From the NCBI GenBank assembly GCA_947482115.1, contig CANKII010000002.1:248001-312000 (forward strand): DNA of 64,000 nucleotides. The letters run 5' to 3'. Positions 1 to 8,294 of this stretch are shown piece after piece. Each line of letters starts with the position of its first letter. Positions within the stretch are counted from its first letter, which is position 1. A program made the position numbers and the translations under genes. Below the pieces are notes generated by a model, which was given only the letters and a program-made list of their open reading frames with translations, did no database searches and was not told the origin of the DNA. The stretch is from Fibrobacterota bacterium. Lineage in GTDB: Bacteria; Fibrobacterota; Fibrobacteria; UBA11236.

Positions 1-28
1 AGGCTGTGTAGGTGTTGTTGGTTTCCAT
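1..28 (-). CDS. start of a leftward gene, truncated by the window edge
   Basis: On the minus strand an ATG at position 28 opens a frame (M-E-T-N-N-T-Y-T-A) that runs off the left end. A purine-rich GAGGGA lies about 4 nt upstream of it, a good Shine-Dalgarno sequence. Only nine codons are visible, so no family can be named. It is divergent from the antitoxin gene at 244, and the two palindromes at 71-100 lie between them. The call rests on the start codon plus ribosome site alone. Confidence 0.35.
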
Positions 29-70
29 AAATCCCTCTTTTTATCCCGTTTTAAGGGAGGATAAATATTA

Positions 71-100
71 TTACCCGGGTAATTTATATATACCCGGGTA
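71..100. promoter_or_regulatory. paired palindromic operator, two TACCCGGGTA sites
   Basis: Two perfect palindromes lie side by side: TTACCCGGGTAA at 71-82 and TACCCGGGTA at 91-100. Their centres are 19 bp apart, so they sit on nearly the same face of the helix. A further half site, GGGTAAT, is at 110-116. They lie in an AT-rich divergent spacer between a leftward gene start (28) and a rightward antitoxin gene (244). This arrangement is what a dimeric autorepressor would use. The cognate repressor is not identified. Confidence 0.55.
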
Positions 101-153
101 AAATTCAAGGGGTAATTTGAGGATTCACATAAGAATTAGAAATCGCGGTTAAT

Positions 154-174
154 TGTATGTACAAAGAACATACA
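154..174. promoter_or_regulatory. inverted repeat upstream of the antitoxin gene
   Basis: The arms TGTATGT (154-160) and ACATACA (168-174) are perfect inverted repeats separated by 7 nt. The site lies 70 nt before the antitoxin start. RHH antitoxins commonly repress their own promoter through short inverted repeats, so an operator role is plausible. A short RNA hairpin in the leader is the alternative. Confidence 0.35.
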
Positions 175-243
175 TTAAACGCATTCTGTTTCAGGAGAAT
201 AAGGCGCCGATTTATCTGTTCACGATTTTCGAGGAGGGTTGAA

Positions 244-510
244 ATGAAGCTGACGAAATTTGAGAAGGAGCTGCAAGCGGCGATGAAGAAGGGAAGCTAT
301 GAGATCGTCAAGCTTTCAAAAGTGGAGCGGGAAAAATACCGCGCTGCTGCGCGGACAGCGCTGGGGAAGAACGAGACGATTACGCTTCGTGTCAATGGCG
401 GAGATCTGCGGGCATTGAAGGAGATTGCGTTGAAGGCTGGGAAACGGTATCAGACGTATATCGGGGAATTGTTGCATGAGCATGCGGTGAAGAAGGTGAA
501 GCTGGCGTGA
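244..510 (+). CDS. CopG/ribbon-helix-helix family antitoxin-like protein
   Basis: 88 aa. The frame is open further upstream, but the ATG at 244 follows a strong GAGGAGGG site at 231-238, and the protein from there has the layout of CopG-family antitoxins. Residues 1-45 form a charged helical region. A short strand (ETITLRVN, about residues 47-54) comes next, followed by two helices ending in YQTYIGELLHEHA. In this family the strand pairs in a dimer to bind DNA, and the protein neutralises a BrnT/RelE-type toxin. No toxin gene is visible within 150 bp on either side, so the partner is either beyond the left edge or absent. Family fit is by pattern only. Confidence 0.65.
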   Translation: MKLTKFEKELQAAMKKGSYEIVKLSKVEREKYRAAARTALGKNETITLRVNGGDLRALKEIALKAGKRYQTYIGELLHEHAVKKVKLA

Positions 511-589
511 AAGCTGTCAGTGCTGAGTTCAACAGTTTGTTTAGAAGCGGTGTTTGGGAATATGTATAAGAATTAGTTCGCAAGACTCA

Positions 590-1834
590 TCACGCTATAA
601 TCCCCTCCTCTAACTCGCCGACTCCAGCATCGGTTATTGAGCCTAAGCTTCTACGTGCCTGATTGAGATAGTCACGAACTTTCCGTCTTATTACATGTTC
701 CGGCATATCTTGCAAATCTGCTCTTATTTTTTCGGCCTCAGTCAATATGTCTGCCGTTAGGTAAGGGGCAGAGCTTAACTCCAACATTAATGGAAGATGA
801 AATTCAGTTCCTTTCCCAATCCGTCCTCTCACTGGACCAAAGGCTAGATAGTTCACCATAAAATCAGCGCTTAGTATTGGAGAGTCTGGAGGGTCCATGA
901 TCATTACTTCACGCAATCGGGATTTTAAATCAAATGTCTTTCGGTCTATAGTTAACCACCAAGCACTATAACCGAACGGAGATGATGTTTCTTTTTTCCT
1001 TAGTTGTACTACACCGCAATAACATTCTATGTCATGTTCAATGAGGCGGGTAACAACTATTTCGTCAAAAGGTTTGTTATAACGTTCACATTGACGTTGA
1101 TGCGCTTCGTACCAAAGGGTCTGAAGCGCAGTGCGAAGCTCAGTTGGTGCTGCAGCGAGTTCTGTGGAAAGGCTAAGTGTTTGAATTCCAAACTGGGCCA
1201 GTAGATAGTCGGAAATATCTTGGTGTGGTTGCTCGCGGCCTCGAAAATTCTCAAGCCATTTAGAAAAACTTGCTACAGATCTTCCACTAACTATATACCG
1301 TTCAAATAAATACGGAACACTTCCTTCCCATCGATATCCTATTTGAGCACAGGTTTGTGCGCGATTTATATGGCGTTCAATTTCTTCAATAATTGCAGGT
1401 GTGATAAAGAGATTTAATCCTGCTTCCTGAGCGGCATTAATCATCCTTGTGAACCTGCCAGGGGAAGGCTCGCTGAGAGTCTCAACTAACAAAGGTAAAG
1501 TGACCGATGCATCAAGCCATATTTTCCCATGGGCAAACATTTTTTCGACTGCACCTTGCACATCAGGAGTTTGTCGAAGGAAGGCGAGTAGGGTGTAGGC
1601 GTCAGCAAGTTGTTTTAAATGTGTTTGGATAGAAGGGTCTTCGCTCATGAGCGCTTCACGAACGCCGTTTTTTAAGATATCCAACCAGTCAGTTCCTGCA
1701 AGTTTCGGGAATGGACTTGTTGTCAATTGGGCGATTAATATGTCTGTAAAATCTCCAACCGCGAAAGCCGAGAGTTTTCCAGTTTGGACAGCAAGAGCGA
1801 ATGTCTGGCTGCGATCTAAAAGTACCTCATCCAT
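590..1834 (-). CDS. PIN-like nuclease-domain protein (possibly the 3' half of a split gene)
   Basis: 414 aa, function unknown. The middle of the protein looks like a PIN-type nuclease core: an aspartate strand (IWLDASVTLPLL), then LFITPAIIEEIERHI about 40 residues on, where an acidic residue and a helix follow a strand. The C-terminus is helical and ends ELEEGIIA. There is no good ribosome site before the ATG at 1834. The same frame stays open for about 35 codons upstream with protein-like sequence (for example SDSLLGAHHITGQEAALTKL), reaching back to the end of the nuclease-like gene at 1915. The two may therefore be one gene broken by a frameshift near 1920-1960. Accessory or defence role is inferred from the domain types. 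Confidence 0.5.
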   Translation of the reverse strand: MDEVLLDRSQTFALAVQTGKLSAFAVGDFTDILIAQLTTSPFPKLAGTDWLDILKNGVREALMSEDPSIQTHLKQLADAYTLLAFLRQTPDVQGAVEKMFAHGKIWLDASVTLPLLVETLSEPSPGRFTRMINAAQEAGLNLFITPAIIEEIERHINRAQTCAQIGYRWEGSVPYLFERYIVSGRSVASFSKWLENFRGREQPHQDISDYLLAQFGIQTLSLSTELAAAPTELRTALQTLWYEAHQRQCERYNKPFDEIVVTRLIEHDIECYCGVVQLRKKETSSPFGYSAWWLTIDRKTFDLKSRLREVMIMDPPDSPILSADFMVNYLAFGPVRGRIGKGTEFHLPLMLELSSAPYLTADILTEAEKIRADLQDMPEHVIRRKVRDYLNQARRSLGSITDAGVGELEEGIIA

Positions 1835-1914
1835 TGAGGCTCGGATAAGTTTTGTAAGTGCCGCTTCTTGTCCAGTTATATGGTGAGCTCCGAGTAGAGA
1901 GTCGCTAATTTTTC

Positions 1915-2775
1915 TTATAGATATAAGCAGTGTCGATTCGACAAGGCGGCATTTGTCTTAAAACTTTCCAGGTTCCTTTTCTCTTCATGAGTGAGGCAGA
2001 ACGCATCTTCCTTTTGCCAATGACGGATGGCCTGCTTTGTAAGTCGTTTAAGAGCAGCATCCACATAGCCATGAATTTGCTCCTGGGAATGTCCTGGGAG
2101 TAGCTTGCTAACAATTGCATGAATTGTTTGGCGACTCATTCGGTGTTCATTATCTGTTGTGGCAAGAGCAGATCGAGCTAATGCTTCGAACGCTAGTTTT
2201 GTTAACCCTTTTTCTCTAATGTCGTCCTGCAACTGTAGCCCTAGAAAAGTGACGGCAGCTATGGCCTCGGGTGAGGATAGATCTGTAGGTGGGTATGAAG
2301 AAATTCCGGCTGAAGCTAAATATGGGTCTACAATGACTCGAGCTAGTTCTTCCGCTGCTCTTTCATTTCTAGTGGAGCCATGAACTCGTTCAACAAACCA
2401 GCTGCGATCTCTTACATCAAGAGAGATCCCATGGTTTTCTCTTACGGTACGTTTAATTTTATCAGCTTGTGCGCCTATTGGCTGATTGCTAATGAAAATG
2501 AGTACCTGGGCTGTTGGAAACGTTAAATTTATTCGTGCAATAGTCCGGTTTATCTTGGATGTCCAGTCAGAAGCCACGGAATATTGAAGCAAGATATTTG
2601 GCTCTGTTAGTGCTGAGAATAGTTGACTGTCTCGACCATCATCTCCCGATGGACTTGCTACAGTGCGTAGTCCGTCAAATTCTGAAGCGAGGAACGCTGA
2701 GGCAAGGCCTTCGAATCTTTCCCAGTCTGAGGGCTCGAGATGTTCAAGTGCAAGTTTTAAACGGTTAGTTATCAT
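1915..2775 (-). CDS. Mrr-like restriction endonuclease-fold protein
   Basis: 286 aa. The N-terminal 130 residues resemble PD-(D/E)XK nucleases of the Mrr type. There is a helix starting DWERFEGLASAFL, then GDDGRDSQLF, and after a short loop the strand ILLQYSVASDW. In typical Mrr proteins the last strand carries E/Q-x-K; here it reads QYS, so the catalytic lysine is not obvious and activity is uncertain. The C-terminal third looks like a winged-helix segment (ALKRLTKQAIRHWQKE). The gene follows the phosphohexomutase on the same strand with 36 bp between, and is followed by the PIN-like ORF. It probably belongs to a defence-type module. Confidence 0.5.
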   Translation of the reverse strand: MITNRLKLALEHLEPSDWERFEGLASAFLASEFDGLRTVASPSGDDGRDSQLFSALTEPNILLQYSVASDWTSKINRTIARINLTFPTAQVLIFISNQPIGAQADKIKRTVRENHGISLDVRDRSWFVERVHGSTRNERAAEELARVIVDPYLASAGISSYPPTDLSSPEAIAAVTFLGLQLQDDIREKGLTKLAFEALARSALATTDNEHRMSRQTIHAIVSKLLPGHSQEQIHGYVDAALKRLTKQAIRHWQKEDAFCLTHEEKRNLESFKTNAALSNRHCLYL

Positions 2776-2811
2776 CTTTATCTCTTGTTTGTACTCTCCA
2801 AAGGATGATCC

Positions 2812-4182
2812 CTAATGACTCATCCCAATCTGAATGTGTCCAAACTCCTGAAGCTTCGTTAAAACTTCATTCTTGATTTCTTCCAACCGTTCCGGAGTCC
2901 TCGCCTCAAAACGAGTCACAAGACTCGGCTGTGTATTCGACGCCCGCATCAAACCCCAACCATCCCCAAACAAAATCCGCACGCCATCAATATCAATGAC
3001 GTTGTACTTCGACTTGAAGTAAGCCGCCGCTTCCTTCGCAATACGGAATTTCTCGTCGTCGTTGTCGCAACCGCAGCGGATCTCCGGTGTGTTGTAATAG
3101 ATGGGAACGCCCGCCAGCAATTCCGACGGACGCTTGCCGGTTTTGTCCATGATTTCCAACAGACGGCAGGCCGCGTAGATCGCGTCATCGTAACCGAAGT
3201 AGCGGTCGGCGAAGAACACGTGGCCGCTGAGTTCGCCCGCGAGCGGTGCGTTTTCCTCCGCCATTTTTTTCTTGAGCAGCGAGTGTCCGACTTTCCACAG
3301 GATGGGAATGCCACCGGCCTTGGTGATTTCTTCCTCCAGCGCCATCGAGGATTTGACCTCGTAGATGATTTTGCTGCCCGGCAAGGCGAGGAGAATATCC
3401 TTGGCGTAGATCAAGGTGAGTAAATCGCCGGGGATGAGAGTGCCTTTTTCATCGATGATGCCGACGCGATCCGAATCGCCATCGAGGCCGATGCCGACTT
3501 CGTAGCCGAGTTCAACCACTTTCTTGCCCAAGTCCACCACGTTCTCCGCCACGGTCGGGTCGGGATGGTGATTGGGGAAGTTGCCGTCCACGGTGTCATA
3601 AATACTGACCACTTCGGCGCCGATGCGTTCGAACACGCGTTTGCCGAACAATGCGCCGGTGGCATTAGCAGGATCGAACACCATTTTGATTTTGCGGCTG
3701 AGTTTGAATTTGCTGGCGAGATAGTCGATATAGTCTTCGGTGATATTCTGTTGCTTCACCGTGCCGGAGCCGGTTGCGAAATCACCTTTTTCCGCCATGC
3801 GGCGAATGTTGGTGATGTCTTCGCCGAAGAGCGTGGTTTTGCCGACGCCCAGTTTGATGCCGTTGTATTGCTTGGGATTGTGGCTGGCGGTGATCATCGC
3901 GAAGCCGTCGATGGGCAAATGGAACGCGCTGAAATAACACAGCGGCGAAGTCACCGTGCCGATGTCGATGACGTTGATGCCGGTGGAAGTGATGCCTGCG
4001 ATGAAGGCATTCATCAAGTCGCGGGTATGCGTGCGCACGTCGCCGCCGACGGAAATGAGTTTCGCCCCTTGGGATTTTAATTGCGTGCCAAATGCCTTGG
4101 CAATCAAGGTGACGGTTTCAGCATTCAGTTCGGAAGGCACAAGGCCGCGAATGTCGTATTCACGAAAGATGGTGGTGTTCAT
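2812..4182 (-). CDS. phosphomannomutase/phosphoglucomutase
   Basis: 456 aa, full length for the alpha-D-phosphohexomutase family. The enzyme moves phosphate between C6 and C1 of glucose or mannose through a phosphoserine. Signature motifs are in order: ITASHNPKQYNG with the phosphorylated serine at residue 100, the metal loop GLDGDSDRVG near residue 240, the sugar-specificity loop GELSGH, and the phosphate-binding RASNTQPSLVTRFEA near the C-terminus. The start ATG follows GAGGAAACC. It lies just downstream of glgC on the same strand, separated by a repeat-bearing spacer, which suggests that it supplies glucose-1-phosphate for ADP-glucose synthesis. Glucose versus mannose preference cannot be read from the sequence. 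Confidence 0.95.
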   Translation of the reverse strand: MNTTIFREYDIRGLVPSELNAETVTLIAKAFGTQLKSQGAKLISVGGDVRTHTRDLMNAFIAGITSTGINVIDIGTVTSPLCYFSAFHLPIDGFAMITASHNPKQYNGIKLGVGKTTLFGEDITNIRRMAEKGDFATGSGTVKQQNITEDYIDYLASKFKLSRKIKMVFDPANATGALFGKRVFERIGAEVVSIYDTVDGNFPNHHPDPTVAENVVDLGKKVVELGYEVGIGLDGDSDRVGIIDEKGTLIPGDLLTLIYAKDILLALPGSKIIYEVKSSMALEEEITKAGGIPILWKVGHSLLKKKMAEENAPLAGELSGHVFFADRYFGYDDAIYAACRLLEIMDKTGKRPSELLAGVPIYYNTPEIRCGCDNDDEKFRIAKEAAAYFKSKYNVIDIDGVRILFGDGWGLMRASNTQPSLVTRFEARTPERLEEIKNEVLTKLQEFGHIQIGMSH

Positions 4183-4200
4183 GGTTTCCTCGTTGTGCTC

Positions 4201-4262
4201 CCTTCGACAAGCTCAGGGAGCGGACTTCGTGACCGCTCATTGAGCCTGTCGAAATGAGCGGT
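4201..4262. repeat. REP-like inverted repeat (TTCGACA...TGTCGAA type)
   Basis: TTCGACAAGCTCA (4203-4215) pairs with TGAGCCTGTCGAA (4241-4253) with one mismatch. Inside it AGCGG pairs with CCGCT. The same 13-base TGAGCCTGTCGAA unit recurs at 8273-8285. It sits in the spacer between glgC and the mutase gene. This is a dispersed intergenic palindrome and may also act as an RNA hairpin within the operon. Confidence 0.6.
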
Positions 4263-4264
4263 GT

Positions 4265-5500
4265 TTAAGACTCGATGATCATGTCCTTGGGAATGACCAC
4301 AATGCCGGTGTCGGTGATGTGAAAACGCAGACGATCCTTTTCCGGATCCAGACCCACTTCGAATCCCGGCGGAATGCGAACGCCTTTTTCCACAATGGCG
4401 CGATGGACTTTTGCTCCACCGCCAATGTCCACATTGGGAAACAGGATGCTGTCGGTGACGCGGGCATGGCTGTGAATGGTGCAGCCGGGGGACAGCAACG
4501 AATGGATTACCCGTCCACCGGAAAGAATGCAGCCTTCGGAGATGATGGAGTCTTCCGCAGTACCCAGGCGTCTTTGCGGATCTTTTTCGCCGAACACAAA
4601 TTTGGCGGGAGGCAGATTCCAGTTCACCGTGCGCAGCGGCCATTTGTTGTTGTACAGATTAAAAATGGGTGAGACGGCACAGCAGTCCATGTTGGCTTCG
4701 TAAAACGCTTCCAGCGTTCCGATGTCGCGCCAATAGCCCAGCGACGCTTCGCTTTCTCCGCGAAGCCGGTTGGTGTTGAAGTCGTACACATAAACCGGAT
4801 GATTATTGAAAATGGCGGGAAGGATGTCCTTGCCGAAATCGTGGTGCGAGTTTTCGATCTCACTGTCCGACAGCAACTCGCGCACGAGGAATTTGCTGTT
4901 GAAGATGTAATTGCCCATGGAAGCCAGCGCCCAGTTGGGACGACCGGGAATGCATTTGGGCCGCGCGGGTTTTTCCTCAAAGCCCACCATGCGCCCGTCT
5001 TCATCCACCTGCAGCACGCCAAATTCCGTGGCCTGTTCAATGGGCACGGGGATTGCCGAGATGGTGGCCACCGCCGCTTTGCGGATGTGGTACTCCAGCA
5101 TCTGGTTGATATCCATCTTGTAGATGTGGTCGCCACCGAACACGGCCACATGATCGGGTCTCACATCGCGGATGAGATTCGCATTCTGGTAAATCGCATC
5201 GGCGGTGCCCTGATACCAGTTCACACCCATGCGCATCTGCGCCGGGACGAGATCGACGTATTGATCGAGGTTCCGGTTCATCTCCCAAGCCGTTGATACG
5301 TGGCGATTTAGAGAATCGGATTTGAACTGGGTGAGAACCTTGATGCGGTAATGCCCCGAGTTGACGAAGTTGTTGAGTACGAAATCAATGACGCGATATT
5401 TGCCGCCAAAGTGCACGGCAGGTTTGGCGCGGTCTTGGGTCAGCGGCTGCAGCCGGGAGCCTTGTCCGCCCGCAAGAATCATGGCGAGGAGGTTTTCCAT
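4265..5500 (-). CDS. glgC: glucose-1-phosphate adenylyltransferase (ADP-glucose pyrophosphorylase)
   Basis: 411 aa. It makes ADP-glucose from ATP and glucose-1-phosphate, the committed step of bacterial glycogen synthesis. The nucleotidyltransferase motif [20 protein letters not shown] opens the protein, followed by [15 protein letters not shown], the substrate region [10 protein letters not shown], and EKPARP. The C-terminal part has the left-handed beta-helix with hexapeptide-like turns ([28 protein letters not shown]). Length and motif order match bacterial GlgC. It lies upstream of the phosphohexomutase on the same strand, consistent with a small glycogen operon. The tRNA-Glu gene lies just upstream on the same strand. 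Confidence 0.96.
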   Translation of the reverse strand: MENLLAMILAGGQGSRLQPLTQDRAKPAVHFGGKYRVIDFVLNNFVNSGHYRIKVLTQFKSDSLNRHVSTAWEMNRNLDQYVDLVPAQMRMGVNWYQGTADAIYQNANLIRDVRPDHVAVFGGDHIYKMDINQMLEYHIRKAAVATISAIPVPIEQATEFGVLQVDEDGRMVGFEEKPARPKCIPGRPNWALASMGNYIFNSKFLVRELLSDSEIENSHHDFGKDILPAIFNNHPVYVYDFNTNRLRGESEASLGYWRDIGTLEAFYEANMDCCAVSPIFNLYNNKWPLRTVNWNLPPAKFVFGEKDPQRRLGTAEDSIISEGCILSGGRVIHSLLSPGCTIHSHARVTDSILFPNVDIGGGAKVHRAIVEKGVRIPPGFEVGLDPEKDRLRFHITDTGIVVIPKDMIIES

Positions 5501-5566
5501 TTGGCTCTCGTGCTAAGGGTGAGTTCGTAATATACGGAGCGATCCGGGAACAGGCTTAAGGAGATT

Positions 5567-5641
5567 TGGTAGTGCGTAGGGGGATTGAACCCCTGCTTCC
5601 GCCGTGAGAGGGCAGCGTCCTAACCACTAGACGAACACACC
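5567..5641 (-). tRNA. tRNA-Glu (anticodon CTC)
   Basis: The minus strand folds as a cloverleaf. The 7-bp acceptor pairs GGTGTGT with ACGCACT and includes two G-U pairs. The D arm is GTCTAGTGGTTAGGAC, the anticodon arm is CTGCC-CTCTCAC-GGCGG with CTC in the loop, and the T arm is AGGGG-TTCAATC-CCCCT. The discriminator is A at 5570 and CCA is encoded (5567-5569). The D-arm sequence is the classic tRNA-Glu type. It lies about 66 nt upstream of glgC and could share its transcript. Confidence 0.93.
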
Positions 5642-5790
5642 AACAACGGGCGGAACTTAATAAAATGTGTTAAATTTCCCCATAATAAAGGAATTATGGA
5701 CTTGAGTTCGTCCCTCATTTCTTTTTTGGACATGTGGTCTGGTCAATCCTTTCCCTTCACGGGAAGGGGAGAAAGCGCGGGTAATAGCCT

Positions 5791-8154
5791 ATGAAGAGAC
5801 TGATTACAGGCTTGGTATTCACCATTTGTGCAGTGAACATGAGTTTTGCCGCGGCTTGCGACAGCTCCTGCGCTTTTGGTCCCAGCGTCGTTGCTCCTTA
5901 TGGAACATTCAACCCAACGATTTTTTTCAATGCCGGCCAGCCTGCCAGCACGGCAGATGTGCCCACATACCTGACTCCGGATGCGACAAGACTGGGTGGC
6001 ATCGTCCCTGCCGCGAACATGCCCATGATTCATCTCAATGTGCTGGATCCCGTGACCACGGGGGTGGGGAAAACAGGCACCAATGTTTTCTATACGCTGC
6101 ACGTCGTCTGCACTTTTTTGCCTCCGGCTCCGGTACTCGCGGGGCAACATTTGTTCATTCTTCCTGCGACCGCCGGGGGATTGCCCACTTACGTGAGCAG
6201 TTGGAGCTTCAATGCAGGGAATGCCACTTTGGATATTATGCTGGATAAACCCGATGCCGTGGACTTGGTATTCGGAACACTGCCAAATACACCCGGTCAG
6301 GTTGTTTCGACAGGTAATCCGGTCTTTAATTTTTCTGCTGCAGGTACACAATCCGTTGCGTTGTCCATCAGCGGTTCAGGTTTCCGCACGGTCAATCCAT
6401 TCATCCTCGCCACTCCCGTGCTGGCGGGCGCGAAAGCTCCGAAACCGATATTCTCAAGCACCTATCCCCTCAAGAATGCCGTTGCCAGTTTTGGCATTCA
6501 CTCCCTCGGCAGCAACCTGAAAGCGGATCGCATCAAGGCTTCTTTCTCAAGAATGGCGACGGCGTATGTCGCAATCGATACCACGGCGGAAAAACGTTCC
6601 TTCCCGTTGAATGTCAATGACACAGTGGGAACCGGAATGATGGCAGCTATCAGCGGTGACACGGATGTGGTGGTGAGTGGCGGAAATTTTTCCGCGACTC
6701 TGCCCGTACAAATCTCTGCATCCGGTTGGAAGGCTTTGGGACAAGCCTCGCGTAGTTTGGAAATGGCGCTTACGGTATTTGACGGTGGTGTGGTCAGTCG
6801 TGGCAAGGTTCTGGTTCAGGGAAATTTTCAGGCGGGTGACATCGGTCCTTCCGACGAACCGGATGCGATCACCTTTGAGAAAGATATTTGGAATCTGTAC
6901 TGCTATCCCTGGGATGAAGCCAAGGATGGAGCCTTAAGCCGCGTAGTGCAGTCCGCCAGTCATTTCAAGGCCATGCGTTACACAGGTACGAGTTATACGG
7001 ATCTTCTGGCGGCGGATTTTTCAAACTTCATCGACTCCGGACGCGCATTCTGGAGCGGCAATCTTGATTTCCGCTATAAGCCCGTTACCATCGGTGGAAA
7101 GTCCCTCGATACCGGAACTTTCGTTCTTCCTGTTGTGGCCGGCAGATGGAATGATTTCGGGTTGCCTTTTAATTTTCCTGTCCGGCTGAAGGACATCATG
7201 AACGCTTCCGCAGGAGTGGATACGTCCTTTCATATTTGGCCGTTCAATCCCGGCGGTACAAGTTCGGGCGGTAGTTGGGGTAAAAATTTCAAGCCGCTGG
7301 TTTGGGCAAGCGACACCCTGTTCCCGTGGAAGGGTTACACGGTTTACGGCAAATCCGCAGTCTCCTTTAAGTTTCCTGTAAGGGACGCAAGTCGTTCCAA
7401 CGCCCCGTTGGCAAAGGCTTCCGCAAATTCCCTGATCTGGATGGCGGGACTGCGTGTTCAGAACAACACGGCCGTTGCAGGACTTGAAATCGGAAAAGGC
7501 CAGCCCGGTACAATCGAGGAAGCACCTTCGGTTCCGGGACAGGATTTTCACGCGCTTCTGCGTTCAGGAAATCGTGGCTGGAGTGTGATTCATGAGGATG
7601 GAACGCAGGGTTTGGAAGGGCATTGGCCATTGCAAATCATCCCTGGAAAAGGTTTTTCGAGTTTGAACCTGACGGTTGCGGATCGGCAAGGGGCATCTAT
7701 TCCTCTTTACCTTGTCGAAACGTTCAAAGGTGTTTCGGTGCAGTTGTCAAACGCTCCGGTGACTCTCACCGCACAGGATGTTCAAGAAGGCGATTATCAT
7801 CTGGTGGCGGGAAATGCAGAGTATGCGCAGTCCTTCCTGAAAAGCGTCACCAATCAATTTCAATTGAATCTGGTGAACTTCCCGAATCCGTTCTTTGAGG
7901 CGGGAACTTCCATCCGGTTCTCATTACCCGCCACTTTTTCCAATGTGAATTATCTGGTGAAGATTTATGACTTTCAGGGGAAGATGGTTTGGGAGAAAGC
8001 GTGGCAGGGTGGTTCGCTTCTCAATACCTTCTGGGACGGCAGGAATCTCGCAGGTCAACAGGCCCCCACCGGACAATATCATTTGTTGGTGACCGCGCAG
8101 GTTCCCGGGAAATCCGCCATACATGCGGAACGGAATCTGGTGAAACTGCGGTAG
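5791..8154 (+). CDS. large secreted protein with C-terminal FlgD/Por-like sorting domain
   Basis: 787 aa. The N-terminus is a signal peptide (MKRLITGLVFTICAVNMSFAAA), so it is exported. Residues 25 to about 690 match no family I recognise and look beta-rich, with repeated G/S/T-rich strands. The last 90 residues are an immunoglobulin-like FlgD/Por-secretion-tail module: VNFPNPFFEAGTSIRFSLP, then YLVKIYDFQGKMVWEKAW, then WDGRNLAGQQAPTGQYHL. In FCB bacteria such tails mark type IX-type surface or secreted proteins. The stop codon lies inside the palindromic repeat at 8150. The gene stands alone and ends at a bidirectional terminator. Confidence 0.8.
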   Translation: MKRLITGLVFTICAVNMSFAAACDSSCAFGPSVVAPYGTFNPTIFFNAGQPASTADVPTYLTPDATRLGGIVPAANMPMIHLNVLDPVTTGVGKTGTNVFYTLHVVCTFLPPAPVLAGQHLFILPATAGGLPTYVSSWSFNAGNATLDIMLDKPDAVDLVFGTLPNTPGQVVSTGNPVFNFSAAGTQSVALSISGSGFRTVNPFILATPVLAGAKAPKPIFSSTYPLKNAVASFGIHSLGSNLKADRIKASFSRMATAYVAIDTTAEKRSFPLNVNDTVGTGMMAAISGDTDVVVSGGNFSATLPVQISASGWKALGQASRSLEMALTVFDGGVVSRGKVLVQGNFQAGDIGPSDEPDAITFEKDIWNLYCYPWDEAKDGALSRVVQSASHFKAMRYTGTSYTDLLAADFSNFIDSGRAFWSGNLDFRYKPVTIGGKSLDTGTFVLPVVAGRWNDFGLPFNFPVRLKDIMNASAGVDTSFHIWPFNPGGTSSGGSWGKNFKPLVWASDTLFPWKGYTVYGKSAVSFKFPVRDASRSNAPLAKASANSLIWMAGLRVQNNTAVAGLEIGKGQPGTIEEAPSVPGQDFHALLRSGNRGWSVIHEDGTQGLEGHWPLQIIPGKGFSSLNLTVADRQGASIPLYLVETFKGVSVQLSNAPVTLTAQDVQEGDYHLVAGNAEYAQSFLKSVTNQFQLNLVNFPNPFFEAGTSIRFSLPATFSNVNYLVKIYDFQGKMVWEKAWQGGSLLNTFWDGRNLAGQQAPTGQYHLLVTAQVPGKSAIHAERNLVKLR

Positions 8155-8180
8155 GGGCAACCCGCCGGGTTGCCCCTACC
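8150..8180. repeat. perfect 31-nt palindromic repeat (GTAGGGGCAACCCG type)
   Basis: The arms GGTAGGGGCAACCCG and CGGGTTGCCCCTACC are exact inverted copies around a single central C. The stop codon of the preceding secreted-protein gene lies within it. A near copy is at 59487-59527. It is a dispersed intergenic palindrome. Confidence 0.75.
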
Positions 8181-8206
8181 GGCAACAATTAAATAGGATG
8201 CAATAA

Positions 8207-8234
8207 AAAAGGCCGGGGATTCCCCGGCCTTTTG
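8207..8234. terminator. bidirectional rho-independent terminator
   Basis: GGCCGGGGA pairs with TCCCCGGCC. It is preceded by A's (8206-8210) and followed by T's, so it works in both directions. It lies between the convergent secreted-protein gene and the ppiD-like gene. Confidence 0.85.
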
Positions 8235-8272
8235 TGTGTGTGATTTTGATTTGATGAAACCGGTCCGGTCCC

Positions 8273-8285
8273 TGAGCCTGTCGAA
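8273..8285. repeat. second copy of the TGAGCCTGTCGAA repeat unit
   Basis: The same 13-mer as in the element at 4201-4262. Here it is flanked by GGTCC/GGGCCGG sequences and sits just beyond the stop of the ppiD-like gene. Confidence 0.5.
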
Positions 8286-8294
8286 GGGCCGGTT

